Shown piece by piece: positions 33,512 to 45,508 of a stretch of 64,000 nucleotides of DNA. Source of the stretch: Siphonodentalium dalli (taxonomy: Eukaryota; Mollusca; Scaphopoda; Gadilida; Siphonodentaliidae); NCBI GenBank assembly GCA_032622095.1, contig CP136063.1:76799980-76863979 (forward strand), in the 5' to 3' direction. Every line of letters starts with the position of its first letter. The stretch's first letter is position 1. The notes beneath the pieces are model-generated. The model was not told the origin of the DNA. It saw only the letters and a program-made list of their open reading frames with translations, and searched no databases. A program made the translations under genes and the position numbers.

Positions 33512-34090
33512 TTCTTCGAAGTTACACACCCCCCTCCCGTGAATGTTTCAAGGACGCATGTACAATCTATGAACCCCCTCGCTATCCATCTCTCACTTCC
33601 AATCCACGGAGGTAATTTCATGAATATCTCACATCACATTTTATTTTTTGGCAAATGCTTGTATTTTGTGATATTCCCATTGGAAAATACACTGTTATCT
33701 TAAAATTGAAGTTGCGATAATTACATAAAGTTTAATTTAAAGGACCTAGGCGGTTTGACGCCTCAAAACGGTACTGAAATGGGAAATGTCCAACCATATC
33801 CATGTTCGGGATGCTAGTATAGAAATTGTCAATAGTTGATCGGTTTGAGTTATCAGGGGGTGCAGTTAGAATTTTCAAATTGAACTCCGTCCCCCAACGG
33901 ATGCCATCTAGCCACATCCCTGAAAAACAAAACTATCGATGCATGCTGAGTACAGAGGTACTGATTTGCGAAGGTCTCTACTGACAATTTAAAGGACCAA
34001 TTTATTAATAATTCAAATGTGTCTTGACCGCTCTGGTCGACATTCTTCTCGCTCTCTGATGGACAATGATGGTGGTCACTACATTCTTTT

Positions 34091-34978
34091 ACTGTTTTAC
34101 ATCATTCTGGGTTTTGTTGTAGTCCCTCTATAGGATTTGCAACATAATTTAAACGCCCCCTCTCAGAAATGAATTATTGCGTCAGATCATAGCTAAAGGC
34201 TTACCAAAATGCCAGGAGGTAACCCGGTGTTAGCGAGAAAAGTTGTGCCTAACGTGGTTCTGAGATCTTATGAGGCTGATGCCCAGGCGAATTATATAAC
34301 TCGGAGGTGAAGTTCCTAAAATACCAAAAAGTATCTGTGCCGACCATGACAGTAACATTAATACTAAGGACGAATAAATTGACAACATGCCGCTAAAATA
34401 ACCGCCATACAATAGGCATCAACAATATGTCAGCATGTTTCCTTAAAACCCTCTTCCTTTTCCTATACCAAATTGATTTATTTTCTCCACCTAAGTGCTA
34501 GCTTGGTACCGCTCTACTAGGAAGCAAGATAAACAATCCAGAAAAAACACTACCTGTCATTAAAGCCAGTGGGACACGTCGGATGACCAATCATTAGAGC
34601 AACTTGAATAATCAATTGAAGAACACCATATCTACGTTTTCGTCTGCGTCACAACGTGGCGTCCAACAATCTACCAGAGTGGGTTGAGCTCCAAGCGCCC
34701 CAGTGGCACAGCATTGGCACCATTAACCCTTATCTCAACAAAACGATAACGTGCCACCTCCTTTAACCCGTTGAACCCGGTTGGACGGATAAACCCACCA
34801 GCCGACGTGCGTCATTTGAAAAAAATAATAATATGGCATTGTTAAATATAGATGTCAGGGTTGCATAGGGAAATATGACGATAACTGTTATTGAGCATGG
34901 TATAGCAAAGCCATCTACTAAATACATGTACAATATCGAAGAAGTTTATGTACGATATGTAGCCCTTTAAAACTTGTT
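34091..34978. other. Non-coding, nothing recognised
   Basis: Intergenic sequence between the composite element and the next TTAA element. Confidence 0.4.
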
Positions 34979-35477
34979 TTAACACTTTCATGACGGAAGC
35001 TTCCTGATTTTTTTGGCGAAAACCCTGTGCCAATGCATTCTCTTATATATGCGAGTAAACCATAGGTCGCTTCGCATATATAAGAGAATGCATTGGCCTA
35101 ACAAATTTTATATTATTGTTTATAAAATTGTTAAAGAATGTAAGAAAAAAATGAAAAAATTATTAAACAATGTTAAAAAATTGAAGATATGGTAATAAAA
35201 AATGATAAAAATTGTTAAAGAATGTAAGAAAAATTGATAAAGAATGTCAGAAAAAATATAAGAAAAAATGACAAAAAATGTTATAGAATGTAAGAAAAAA
35301 TATAAAAATTGTTAATGAATGTAAGAAAAAAAATGATAAAAATGATTTTAAAAAATGATAAAAATTGTTAAAGAATGTAAGAAAAATTAATAAAAAATGA
35401 TAGAAAACTGTTAGGCTAAAGCATTGGCACAGGTTCTTTAATGTTGCACCAGCGCAGCCTCTCACATGAAAGGTTAA
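34979..35477 (+). mobile_element. Group A MITE, complete, TTAA both ends
   Basis: It starts TTAACACTTTCATGAC and ends CACATGAAAGGTTAA. The CATTCTCTTATATATGCGAG hairpin occupies about 35029-35098, followed by an A-rich array of AATGTAAGAAAAAATGATAA-like units, then a single hairpin half-stem before the right end. The length is 499 bp. TTAA at both junctions indicates piggyBac-type insertion. Confidence 0.85.
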
Positions 35478-35913
35478 TTTAAAATAGAAAAACTGACCAG
35501 CAGCACGATGCCGCATAAACGTCTGACGTAATTGCCGCAAACATCAATAAATATACTGTTCCTTTGCATAGGGCAACCAGGGGATAACTGTTTGTTGGAA
35601 TGACATAGCAAGCTCAACAACTGGACATACATGTAGACTCGTTTATACGATAAATCTTAGTGTTTTCTAATTCAGTGTATCCTAATTGATCTATGCAATG
35701 AAGTATGTGTTTGATTCTATTGTAAATTGGTTTATATATTATTTGAAACACCCCAATGTTGTCCTACATCCCAGGCAATAGGGCGTTTTACTTACATCCC
35801 AGGTTTCAAAGGGTTAAAAAGTTGGAGATTTCTGTAGTTTCTACATATTTTACTAGACTGTGATTGCATATCGTGCCATGATTGTAAAATTGACCGGTGT
35901 GGAAAACAAGCGT

Positions 35914-35982
35914 TGCACGACTATGCAGTGGGTTGATGAGCCTAGCAGTGCTAGGCTCATCAACCCACTGCATAGTCGTGCA
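35914..35982. repeat. Perfect 69-nt palindrome
   Basis: Two 34-base arms are exact complements around a single unpaired base at 35948. The arms start TGCACGACTATGCAGTGGGT and end next to CCTAGCA. The overlapping opposite-strand ORFs at 35806-36225 translate the same residues because of this symmetry. No larger element boundaries could be set. Confidence 0.93.
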
Positions 35983-36260
35983 CACAGCAATAAACATCAC
36001 AAAATATATGTCAAGGATTTCAGAAATATCACGAACAGGTCTAATAAATTGCTGGGTCGTTGTCGACAATTTGTTATCTCATTTCGTGACAAAGGTTCTG
36101 CTCAACAAAACAGTAACAACGAGAACTCAAAGGGAGGAAATAAATCACACGGTGATACGATCAACATTAAACGCCAAACCAGGCTAGCTTCTAATATTCC
36201 AGCACATTACCAGATTATCAGCTAACCCATCGAATACACGTATCGCATCACGTCCACATG

Positions 36261-36463
36261 CTAACCTTTTCATGACAGGATTCCTGATTTTTTGCGAAAA
36301 CCATGAATATGCGAGTTGACCATAGGTATAAGAGAATGCATTGGCCTAACAAATTTTATATTAACTTTTATAAATGTTAAAGAATGTAAGAAAAAATGAT
36401 AAAATAAATGTTAGAGAATGTAAGAAATAATGATAAAAAATGATAAAAATTAGTAAAGATTCC
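36261..36463 (+). mobile_element. Group A MITE, truncated and deleted
   Basis: It starts CTAACCTTTTCATGACAGG, with the first base of TTAA mutated. The hairpin has lost part of its left stem: ATGCGAGTTGACCATAGG runs straight into TATAAGAGAATGCATTGG. The A-rich array follows to about 36460, with no right terminus. Confidence 0.7.
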
Positions 36464-37923
36464 ATTGACTGCTGTTTGCATCGGCCCATCATGCATTTTT
36501 CCGAAGGTCGGAGGCATTATATTCTGCCGCGGCAGCATAAGCCAGCTTCCTTCGTCTTTGCCAGTCATGAAATTGATCCATGATATGTAGGTGGTGTCCA
36601 CCTGCAAATGCAAGTTTATGTCTTCGTGGTGGCGAAGAGCCAACGACCGTCAGAGTGCAAACTACAGTACGCAAATGCCGAGTATGTTTTAATCACATTT
36701 CTCCATCACCTCCTACGACACGGCCAATTACGCCTGTCAATATACCATAAGGGCGTAATGAGTTTGTTGGGCGCTGGGTTTGCCTATGTCTTATTATAAG
36801 ATAAGATAAGATTTAATGAAAAATACACCCAAATGGGCAGTTGCAAAAATTAATAAAATGCCCAGAATTTAAAACAAATTAACTCAAAACAGTATATGCG
36901 TAGCATATACCGGTACATGTACAATGTAGTTTCATAACGAATTTTTTTCTACTTTTTCCATAAAATCGAATCCATCTGTCATAAATCATAGGTTCACTAG
37001 TTTTTATTGGAATCCCGAACAGAGAAGAGTACATGTAGATTTGTGGCTCTTGCGTTGACCAACACCATGCATGTAGCCGAAAAGCGACATATCCACTATC
37101 ACAAAAAATGTCATAAATAATTATACGGACGGTTAATTCCTATTCGATTCTATATTAAATTCGTAAAGAAAATAATGTTAACTAATTTCATGTTTACATG
37201 CATGCAATCGACTTAACGAACGCCATAACGTGTGGCAATTCTGTGTTCAAATAACAATAGTGAGGTGTGTATATGCTGGTACGTATGGACGTAACATTTC
37301 TGCTACGATTGCTCTCGGCATTTGATTAATTGCATCCATTATATTGTATCCGGTTTCACTTTTCAATATAAGTATATTGGATTATTTCCCCCCAAGTTAT
37401 TTGCCTCAACGCATATGTTACCTCACTTATCTAACATATCTGTAGTGGGACCGTTATTACAGTATGTGTCTAATAAGCCTCGAGAGTGTGTCATAATTTC
37501 TATACATTGAACAATAGTCGATCGACAGGAGTCTGATAACGAGAACAGTAATTTAGTAGTAGACACGCATATATAACCTGTTGTCGCTGTAGTCGTGGAC
37601 AATCTAATAAAATAGAAAAAAATGACACCTTAGAGGAATCCATTTATGTTGTACACAGAACGAATATCCAGTGTAGTGCAAATGTAGGAAATTTCACTTC
37701 AATTTTAAAATTATTTTTTCACAAAACGATTTTTCAGATGGAAAATGTAATTCATTTTTTTAGAATTTCGATTGACAAATGAGATTTTAGCCCAGAAAAA
37801 ATACATCGCTTTGAAAAACAAATGAGTTGCTGTATCACCTTTAGTACATCGATGTAATCGATGAGTGAACTTATTTTTTTTTAAATTTATTTGTGTTTTC
37901 ATACAATCTGTCACCATTAAACA
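36464..37923. other. Non-coding; one LINE-like 3' tail
   Basis: On the minus strand TTCATTAAATCTTATCTTAT (about 36821-36795) ends in short ATCTT repeats, as in LINE 3' tails. The 36489-36674 and 36377-36643 minus-strand stretches are not recognised. The rest is AT-rich and featureless. Confidence 0.35.
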
Positions 37924-38368
37924 TTAACCCTTTCAGTGCCAAGTCAGATTTGTGTATCAACCCATATACCCTGTGCCAATGCATTCTCTTATATATATAT
38001 ATGCGAGTCGACCATAGGTCGCCTCGCATATATAAGAGAATGCATTGGCCTAACAAATTTTCATCATTTGTTATTATTTTTTACAATTTTTTACAATTTT
38101 AATAATTTGTTCTTATATTCTACTCTCTTTCAGTGCCAGACTTATTTTGTAGGTTTAGTGCCAGGGAATCTTTCATGGGCATCAAAATTATTACTATGAA
38201 TACTTGGTGATAGTTTTGAGTTATAACATGCCCCTAAGGTTTTACCCAAAAACAATTCAACCCAAAAACAAATAATAATAATAATGTTTTATTTTATTTT
38301 TTTAGGGCAGATTTTACAGACCGTAAATTAGGGCCGATCAGATCGGCCCATGGCACTGAACGGGTTAA
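37924..38368 (+). mobile_element. Group B MITE, complete, TTAA both ends
   Basis: Terminal repeats are TTAACCCTTTCAGTGCCA and TGGCACTGAACGGGTTAA. The A-type CATTCTCTTATATATGCGAG hairpin lies at about 37976-38050, slightly expanded by extra TA units. A T-rich tract follows, then a second CTTTCAGTGCCA-like word at about 38128-38140 and the GGGCCGAT/ATCGGCCC hairpin beside the right end. It is the mirror copy of 13828-14267. Confidence 0.87.
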
Positions 38369-38787
38369 AGACGGACATAATAAATATACATTACATCTGG
38401 GGGAAAAATATAATCTTAGTGTACATTCCTGCTGGCAAATTCTCAGGGAATCAGAAAACGCCGTGAATTATATTTTATTGCAGACTGTTTGGCGATTGAC
38501 TGTGGATTGAATGCCATAGAGTACCATTGACATATTCTGTGTCATGGTTAATTTCGGATGCGTACACGCTGAGTGATACTATAATGTATGTTTTTAAATT
38601 TTTCGTCCATTGTATAGCAAGGAATTCCCGATTTCTCATGAAAAAAAGACAGAAAGAAACTAGTGTATAAGGTGGAGTGTAATACTATACGTAATTTAAT
38701 GTCGTCGTATCTACCCCGCGTAGCCACGCGCTTGCACTGGACCCTTCATATTTTAAATGTACATGTATTATGTGAATCCTATAAACA

Positions 38788-38958
38788 TTAACACTTCCGT
38801 GACTGGATTTTCCTGATTTTTTGCGAAAACCTTTTGCCAGTGCATTCGCATATATGTGCGAGGCGGCTCCCTGTGGGAGACCCGCATTATTAGACAATGC
38901 ACTAGCACAGGGTCTTTACTGACGCACGATAAGCAAAGCTCCCGCATGAAAGTATTAA
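38788..38958 (+). mobile_element. Short group A MITE, TTAA both ends
   Basis: It starts TTAACACTTCCGTGACTGG and ends GCATGAAAGTATTAA, 171 bp in all. It keeps a degenerate hairpin but lacks the A/T-rich array. Its right TTAA (38955-38958) is also the left TTAA of the group C element that follows. Confidence 0.8.
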
Positions 38959-39459
38959 AGGTACGGGAGGCCTTCGCGGTGGGTATCCTGTGAAAATATT
39001 TTCACCCGTCAAAAACCGCCACAAACAGAAAGAATATTAAAATGTAGATAGACTTTGTTCGTATACAAATAAGAAATATCACATAAACAGTATGTTATTG
39101 TCACATGTTTGACCATTGTTATGTAAACAAAAGCATAAAAAGTTACTTTCCTGTTGTTTGTTTATATTATGATGGTAAACATAAAGAGCGTTCTTTGTTG
39201 CTGCATTCCTTATATGGAACTAATAAAGAGCGTTTATATAATTTATGTGTGTTTAGCCAATAGCATAGTGCTGTCTTCTGTAACACAAACATCAAGCTCT
39301 TGCTTAGGTAAACTATAGTAGGTCTTTGTGATAGCATGCTGTTTACGCGATGGTCATGGTATATATGAACGAAACTTTATGAGTTTTAATGTTTTTCTGT
39401 TTACGATGATTGGAACAAATATGAATATTTTCGACAACTAATGCCTCCTGTGCCTTTAA
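38955..39459 (+). mobile_element. Group C MITE, complete copy
   Basis: The ends are TTAAAGGTACGGGAGGCC and GCCTCCTGTGCCTTTAA. The interior contains GTGGGTATCCTGTGAAAATA near the left end, a GTAAACATAAAGAGCGTTCT and a TAATAAAGAGCGTTTATA core, and a GAACAAATATGAATATTTTC block near the right end. The length is 505 bp with TTAA at both junctions. Confidence 0.88.
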
Positions 39460-40998
39460 AGCGATCAATCCAAAATAGGTACATATATTGTCGTACGCAT
39501 CCCTTGATTTAATGTTCTATTAAAGGGTGTTGTTGAGCGTGCAGGCTTCTATATCTAACAAATGTTCATGTACCAAACAAAGGGTCACATAATTCCTGAC
39601 AGTCAGCAATGTACAAACATTATACATATCCACATGGCCCCCTTTGACCAATATCTTCGTATTATAATCAAATCCCAAAAATGAAGCTAATAAGAGACCA
39701 CGCTGTACACTGAACGGGAAATATAGATTTGCGTGTGCTAAAAACAGAACGTGTTCGGTGCCCAAGTCTTTAATTTGCGCGATAGTACAACGTCCTGGGA
39801 GCACTTTGATCCGACAAGACGGTTTGATTTCCCGGAAGCTGTTAGGCCTCTGCGCACCGGAAGGTCTAATTGAGGTGCTCGTGTTGGTGGCGTTGAGTGT
39901 ATTGGGGCCGTTGTTCCGATTACTCCTCAAGCATCACTTATACCACCACAAAGTTCTTTAAACGGTGTCGCCTCACGGAAACACCCACGGACAACAATAT
40001 AATGCTATTCCGTGTCTAGTTTTCACACTTTGATATATCACATGCGTTCAAAGTATAAAGGCATTACATTGTTTACAGGGTTATTGAAGAAAAACTACTT
40101 TGTAAATATATTGGGTTGAATGACACATATTGACCAGACAAGTGATTTCGCCCAAAGGGGGGTTATAACTTGGAAAATTTGTAGTTCACTGTTTCAACAA
40201 ATTTCACACGTGTCTCGCGGTTTACCACTATGAGTAAATGTTAGCCCGAAATTACAATGCTTTTCTCTGTTATCATATGGAATCGTATTAAACCAGCTCC
40301 GAATCGCATCAAACCAGCCCAATATATATTGGCATGTGTCAATGGTACAACTGTATACCGAGAACAATCAGCAACAAGAAATAAAGATGCATGCATCAGG
40401 TCGCCCATGAATTATTTTACAAAGAATTACTTTTAAAATCTTATACAATTTATGATGTATTAAATTACGTGTTGTACTAAAGTACACGAACACACGGTAT
40501 ATACTATACATGTTAACTATATATATATCTCTCTTTTAAAAGGGGGTAATGTGCAATTATTAATTTTATACTTGTTCTTGTTTTTATTGAGGGCACAATT
40601 TGTGCGGCTATTGCTATAAAAGTCCACTTGGTAACATTCTCCCGAAAAAGGTTTATATATAGCTTTTGTGTTGGTTGGTGTGTTTGGGGTTTGTTGTCCT
40701 TTCAGTCGATGTCATATCACAACGTTGTCAGTTTTATATATGGGTGGAGGAAAGAACACGCCGATTGTTAGTTTAACTGGTAAATCGCTATACTGTAAGT
40801 TGTAACAAGAAACCGCCAGTCCCCAGAAAAAAGGTCACAAACTTGTGTTACCCCTTACGACTACTAAGCACGAGCATCGTTCAGAACAGAACATCCGCAA
40901 AACCCACATTCCGACCGGGACTTTCAACGGACTTTCGTCTGTTTCCGAACAAAGTTACATTGCTATCGGATGTAGCATCCAATGCATTTCAAATGGGC
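39460..40998. other. Non-coding, nothing firm recognised
   Basis: A 136-codon minus-strand open stretch at 39520-39930 lacks an ATG at its start and matches no family I know. The rest is intergenic. Confidence 0.35.
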
Positions 40999-41019
40999 GG
41001 GGGGGGGGGGGGGGGGGGG
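40999..41019 (+). repeat. 21-base G homopolymer
   Basis: Uninterrupted G run, preceded by GGGC at 40995-40998. Runs of this length are error-prone in sequencing, so the exact length is uncertain. Confidence 0.9.
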
Positions 41020-43144
41020 TAGAGAAAATCCTGAAAAGTTAATTTTAATTTGTTTTCAATTGCACCAACGGTAAAGAGATGTTTGGATGTTTTCTTTCAA
41101 TCGTTGTCTTTTTGTGACGGACATTGTTGACCGGCAGTATACATATAATAGCAACATTTTTAATAATATCCTATATGGAAAATCCGCCGTGCGGTACTGC
41201 ATGACCATTGCGGCAAATATCGCGTTATTTTCCGATATTCAGATTCCCGTCACAAAATACGATACCTGCTCATGCAGACCCAATACTCTCAGATACCCTT
41301 AATATTATTCCCCCCCCCCCTGGATACCCTTAACCCTTAATATTATTCGCGACCTCCTGAAGCTCACTGTCTATATAATTACAATGTATTATAATTCGGT
41401 GATAAACCGAGTTATCGAAGTATATGTACATGGTGTACATGAATTACATGTACATAAATATACTAACGTGTACGTATGTATGCATTGTATATACACACAT
41501 ACTATTATGCCGCGGCCATGTGGGTTGTAATCGAGAGCTGCAGCACCTACAAAATGTTTTGAAAGCAAATTGGAGATATTTTCTGCCCAAATTATACACA
41601 CTTAAGGTTAATTTTAACCTATTTTGTTATATTTATTGTATATTATACAAAAACTGTGTTAGAACCATGATATAGCATGTAAACAAAATTCAGGCCAAAA
41701 ATGCCCCCCCCCCCCCAAACAAAATCGTGTCCTTACGGCTACGCACGTTCTTTACTGTATATAACGTTCATCACTTGCGGATATGCAACGCTATCCACAG
41801 ATGATTGGGCTTATCGGAATATAGCTGTATTAATGAACTGATTGCTGATTTGACCGTTATGAGTATGTTGACAATCCGAATAATGATCCCCCGGACGCCA
41901 CAAGGACCATGGACTACACACAAAGGGGGATTATATTCATATCGTTAAATCCTCTTAAGTCCTCATGTTTGAAATTGGGGATTCGTTGTCATTTCTTCCA
42001 TGGAACCAGCCAAGGGTCCGAAAGTAGGAATATGGCAATTTGAATGTATCAAGGGTTGATTCTTGATCATTGTCCTTCTTCCAGTTTACGTTGATAGTGA
42101 TCACTACATACGTTTGACATCCACGTTTCCTAAAAAAAAACTATTGTAACCAGCAATTAAAGGGATACACGGCACTCGTAGTGGGTAAATTTTGCAAAGC
42201 CCAATGACTAAATAACCTAAACGGGTGAATCAATATGAATTTCAAAACGCATACAAAACACAGAAAAGCGTACTGCATGGAGCTATGAAACAAACCCGAA
42301 TTTTAACATGCTGAGACTAGATGAATATTTACAGTGTACGAAAAACTTAAAATAAACTTAAGATAACAACTTAGCAGTATTACTTATCAGATTGAGATAG
42401 ATCCCTCCTGACGAAAACATGACTGTATGTGATATGCATGCCCATATCATGTGCAATCTATATTAATCGATAAATAAAGTAATAGTTGTTTTTGACCAAT
42501 TAGAATATTCATTTTAGGGACAAAACGAAGATCTTTACACCGCGTTCGTCCACACACACGTATATCAGAATCTGGCAATAAAAGGTGAACTCACTTGGCA
42601 AATGTTCGACTTATAAAATTTTAAAAACAAATTTTGGTATTGAATCTTACTATAATATATGTAAGTTACCAAGAAACGACGAGGTCACTTTAATGAAATA
42701 TCGCTATAGAAACCATCGCTTACCAATAAACATACAGGATCATCAGTGAACAATGATAAGAATAAATGATATTGCAAGTTATGTATGCATTGTGTGATGA
42801 ACATCACCAGTTGAATGACTTGATGGAATGTAATTACATGTAGGTCAAATATTGGAGTTCTTTACGCAGGCGAAACATATCATTGTCATTGATTGAAAAC
42901 TCTAGCATGCACAGTTGTCTCCTTTTAAAGTCCAGCTATGTGACATTCCGGCGTAGGTTATGTGACTTTATAAGATGAACATAAACTCTGGGCGAGTTCA
43001 CCACTCCACCACAAACCATTTCAACCCCATGTTAATAACTGAGGTAGCATAAACCATATCTATATCCATACTTCTGATATATAAACGTATGTAATGTGTA
43101 TTTGCCAGTATCAAAACCTTATTTGTATTTCTTTACATTGTATA
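41020..43144. other. Non-coding; C homopolymers
   Basis: C runs at 41310-41320 and 41704-41716. A short duplication containing ATACCCTTAATATTATTC occurs near 41292-41310 and 41324-41348. No gene recognised. Confidence 0.35.
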
Positions 43145-43281
43145 CAGTAATGCTCTAATTAATCGACTTCTTAACCACATCATAATCGACGAGAGCTTTC
43201 CGATGAATGGCAACAAGCCATATTTCCGAGTTACCCATAATTCTGCTGTGGTTAAGAAGTCGATTAATTAGAGCTTTACTG
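43145..43281. mobile_element. Tc1/mariner-like hairpin MITE with TA duplication, short copy
   Basis: It starts CAGTAATGCTCTAATTAATC and ends GATTAATTAGAGCTTTACTG, with TA on both flanks. The half containing ATGGCAACAAGCCATATTTC is retained while most of the opposite arm is deleted relative to 27294-27496. Confidence 0.82.
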
Positions 43282-43523
43282 TATATCTAAAACTCCTATT
43301 TGTACCTGTAATTCAGGTATTGAAGATGCCAACCACTACTTCCATGTATGTCATTGTTTTTATCGAAGAGAGGATCGATCTTTATCGAAATATAAGTATA
43401 CACGGCTTTCATTCACTCGAAACTAGACATTTTCTTTACGGAGTAGAAGGCATATATACCCAACAATCAGAATACCATTCTTTTTTAGATTAATCCAACC
43501 GTACATAGCTAAAACAAAGCGTT

Positions 43524-44025
43524 TTAAAGGTAAGATTGGCCTTGGCGGTGGGTATCCTGTGAAAATATATCCACCCGTCAAATACCGCCACAAACAGAAA
43601 GAACATCAAAATGTAGATAGACTTTGTACGTATACAAATAAGAAATATCGCATAAACAGTATGTTATGGTCATATGTTTGACCATTGCTATGTAAACAAA
43701 AGCATAAAACGTTACTTTTCTGGTGTTTGTTTATATTATGATGGTAAACATAAAGAGCGTTCTTTGTTGGTGAATACCTGATATGGAACTAATAAAGAGC
43801 GTTTATGCCATTTGTGTGTGATTAGCCAGTAGCATTGTGCTGTCTTCTGTGACACAATCAGGCTCTTGCTTAGGTAAAATATAGTAGGTCTTTGTGATAA
43901 CATGCTGTTTACGCGATGGTCATGGTATATATGAACGGAACTGTATGTGTTTTAATGTTTTTCTGTTTACGGTGTTTGGAACAAATATGAATATTTTCGA
44001 CAATTAATGCCGCACGTGCCTTTAA
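43524..44025 (+). mobile_element. Group C MITE, first of a back-to-back pair
   Basis: Starts TTAAAGGTAAGATTGGCC and ends GCCGCACGTGCCTTTAA. The 502-bp interior is closely similar to the copies at 38955, 44022 and 46975. Its right TTAA (44022-44025) is also the left TTAA of the next copy. Confidence 0.88.
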
Positions 44026-44534
44026 AGACACGGTTGGCCTTGGTGGTGGGTATCCTGTGAAAATATCTCCACCCGTCAAAAACCGCAACAAACAGAAAGA
44101 ACATCAAAATGTAGATAGACTTTGTCCGTATACAAATAAGAAATATCGCATAAACAGTATGTTATGGTCATATGTTTGACCATTGTTATGTAAACAAAAG
44201 CATAAAAAAGTTACTTTTTCTGGTGTTTGTTTATATTATGAATTTATGATGGTAAACATAAAGAGCGTTCTTTGTTGGTGAATACCTGATATGGTACTAA
44301 TAAAGAGCGTTTATGCCATTTGTGTGTGATTAGCCAGTAGCATTGTGCTGTCTTCTGTAACACAATTAGGCTCTTGCTTATGTAAAATATAGTAGGTCTT
44401 TATGATAACATGCTGTTTACGTGATGGTCATGGTATATATGAACGAAACTGTATGCGTTTTACAGTTTTTTCTGTTTACGGTGATTGGAACAAATATGAA
44501 TATTTTCGACAATTAAGGCCGCACGTGCCTTTAA
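44022..44534 (+). mobile_element. Group C MITE, second of a back-to-back pair
   Basis: Starts TTAAAGACACGGTTGGCC and ends GCCGCACGTGCCTTTAA. It carries a small extra TATGAATT-type duplication near 44236-44247. It shares its left TTAA with the preceding copy, so one element inserted exactly at the end of the other, or both arose by tandem duplication. Confidence 0.88.
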
Positions 44535-44826
44535 ACAAACCTATTCAAATCATTTTATTTGAAAAACAAAAATAAAAATGTCTCATTCCTGACTATATAC
44601 CATCTACATATTGCTCGGCGACTTCTCAAATATCAAGTTTGGATTAATATTACGGATGGAACACCAGCAACATCAACTCACACACTCTTATTCGACATCC
44701 CTTGCAAACATGTCTGCTGTCTTGTAGTTATAATGCCTTTGTTTTGCGAGGCTCCATGTAAGTTGTAAAAACGTGTCTCAATCCAATTGTATTTGTTAAT
44801 ATATTTTTCAGATACATTAAAATATC

Positions 44827-45260
44827 TTAAACGGACATGGCTCATTCGAACCTCCAAATTTGTGTTTATGTAATTTGGAGCGATGGATACGATAGGTCGA
44901 TAAATAAACGAACTATTGATATACCGGCTTATATTGTCTGAAAAACACTTGCCAAGGTCACAACCATTTTTTAGCCGTGTTCAACTTTTCGCCAGAAGTC
45001 AGACGCTCTTTATCCCTACCATGTCTGGAATAGACTACCACGGAACGCTCTTTTCTGTTCCATGTCGTGCAGATGGCTGTTTTGTGTTTGGGACCCAAAC
45101 ACGGTATTCACAGTTGTATTTCTCATTACTTCAATGCGTCTTTTTTGGGGTTACACAATGCTCGTAGAAAGGTAGCTCTGATATGTATCGACCTATTTCG
45201 AAAATTTAAAACGAATACCATTATGTGTATTTTGGAGCGCAAACCGGCATGTGGCTTTAA
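44827..45260 (+). mobile_element. Group D MITE, variant right end
   Basis: The left end TTAAACGGACATGGCTCATT matches the 12.2-kb copy. The middle includes GTTTGGGACCCAAACAC, a dyad also present in that copy. After about 45190 the right part follows the 8.6-kb copy instead, with ATCGACCTATTTCG and a CCGGCATGTGGCTTTAA end. So group D has at least two right-end variants. Confidence 0.72.
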
Positions 45261-45273
45261 AGTAACGTACATG

Positions 45274-45508
45274 TTAAAGGCACAGGAGGCCTTAGTTGTC
45301 GAAAATATTCAGGAAAGTAACTTTTTATGCTTTTGTTTACATAACAATGGTCAAACATGTGACAATAACATACTGTTTATGTGATATTTCTTATTTGTAT
45401 ACGAACAAAGTCTATCTACATTTTAATATTCTTTCTGTTTGTGGCGGTTTTTGACGGGTGAAAATATTTTCACAGGATACCCACCGCCAAGTCCTCCAGT
45501 ACCTTTAA
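45274..45508 (-). mobile_element. Group C MITE, internally deleted, inverted orientation
   Basis: Both ends are TTAA-bounded: TTAAAGGCACAGGAGGCC and a CTCCAGTACCTTTAA end. Only the terminal portions and the segment with GTTTACATAACAATGGTCAA remain; the ATAAAGAGCG cores are lost. The copy lies opposite to its neighbours. Confidence 0.82.

Larger units (their letters stand above)
28990..34090. mobile_element. Large composite inverted-repeat element with minisatellite loop and nested insertion
   Basis: The left arm is 28990-29357 plus 30605-30826 and the right arm is 33512-34090. They are inverted copies along their length, sharing for example GGTCCTTTA next to CCTCAGAACGGT-like words, the 'CATGTTCGGGATGC' neighbourhood, and TTCAATTTTAAGATAACAGT. 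The loop holds the 63-bp minisatellite. The left arm is split by a later 1247-bp insertion (29358-30604). No transposase is visible. The outer termini are not sharply defined. Confidence 0.72.

Noticed and set aside
35806-36225. Two overlapping opposite-strand ORFs encoding nearly the same peptide
   Set aside because: The shared peptide results from the perfect palindrome at 35914-35982.
39520-39930. 136-codon minus-strand open stretch, Asn/Thr-rich start
   Set aside because: It does not begin with ATG, a stop lies just upstream, no family or splice context is recognisable, and its length is within chance for a 64-kb window.
40999-41019. G-quadruplex-forming regulatory site
   Set aside because: A plain 21-G homopolymer can form such structures in principle, but there is no promoter context and the run may be a sequencing length error.
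45067-45384. 105-codon plus-strand ORF
   Set aside because: It spans the junction of a group D and a group C MITE, so its sequence is wholly explained by those elements.
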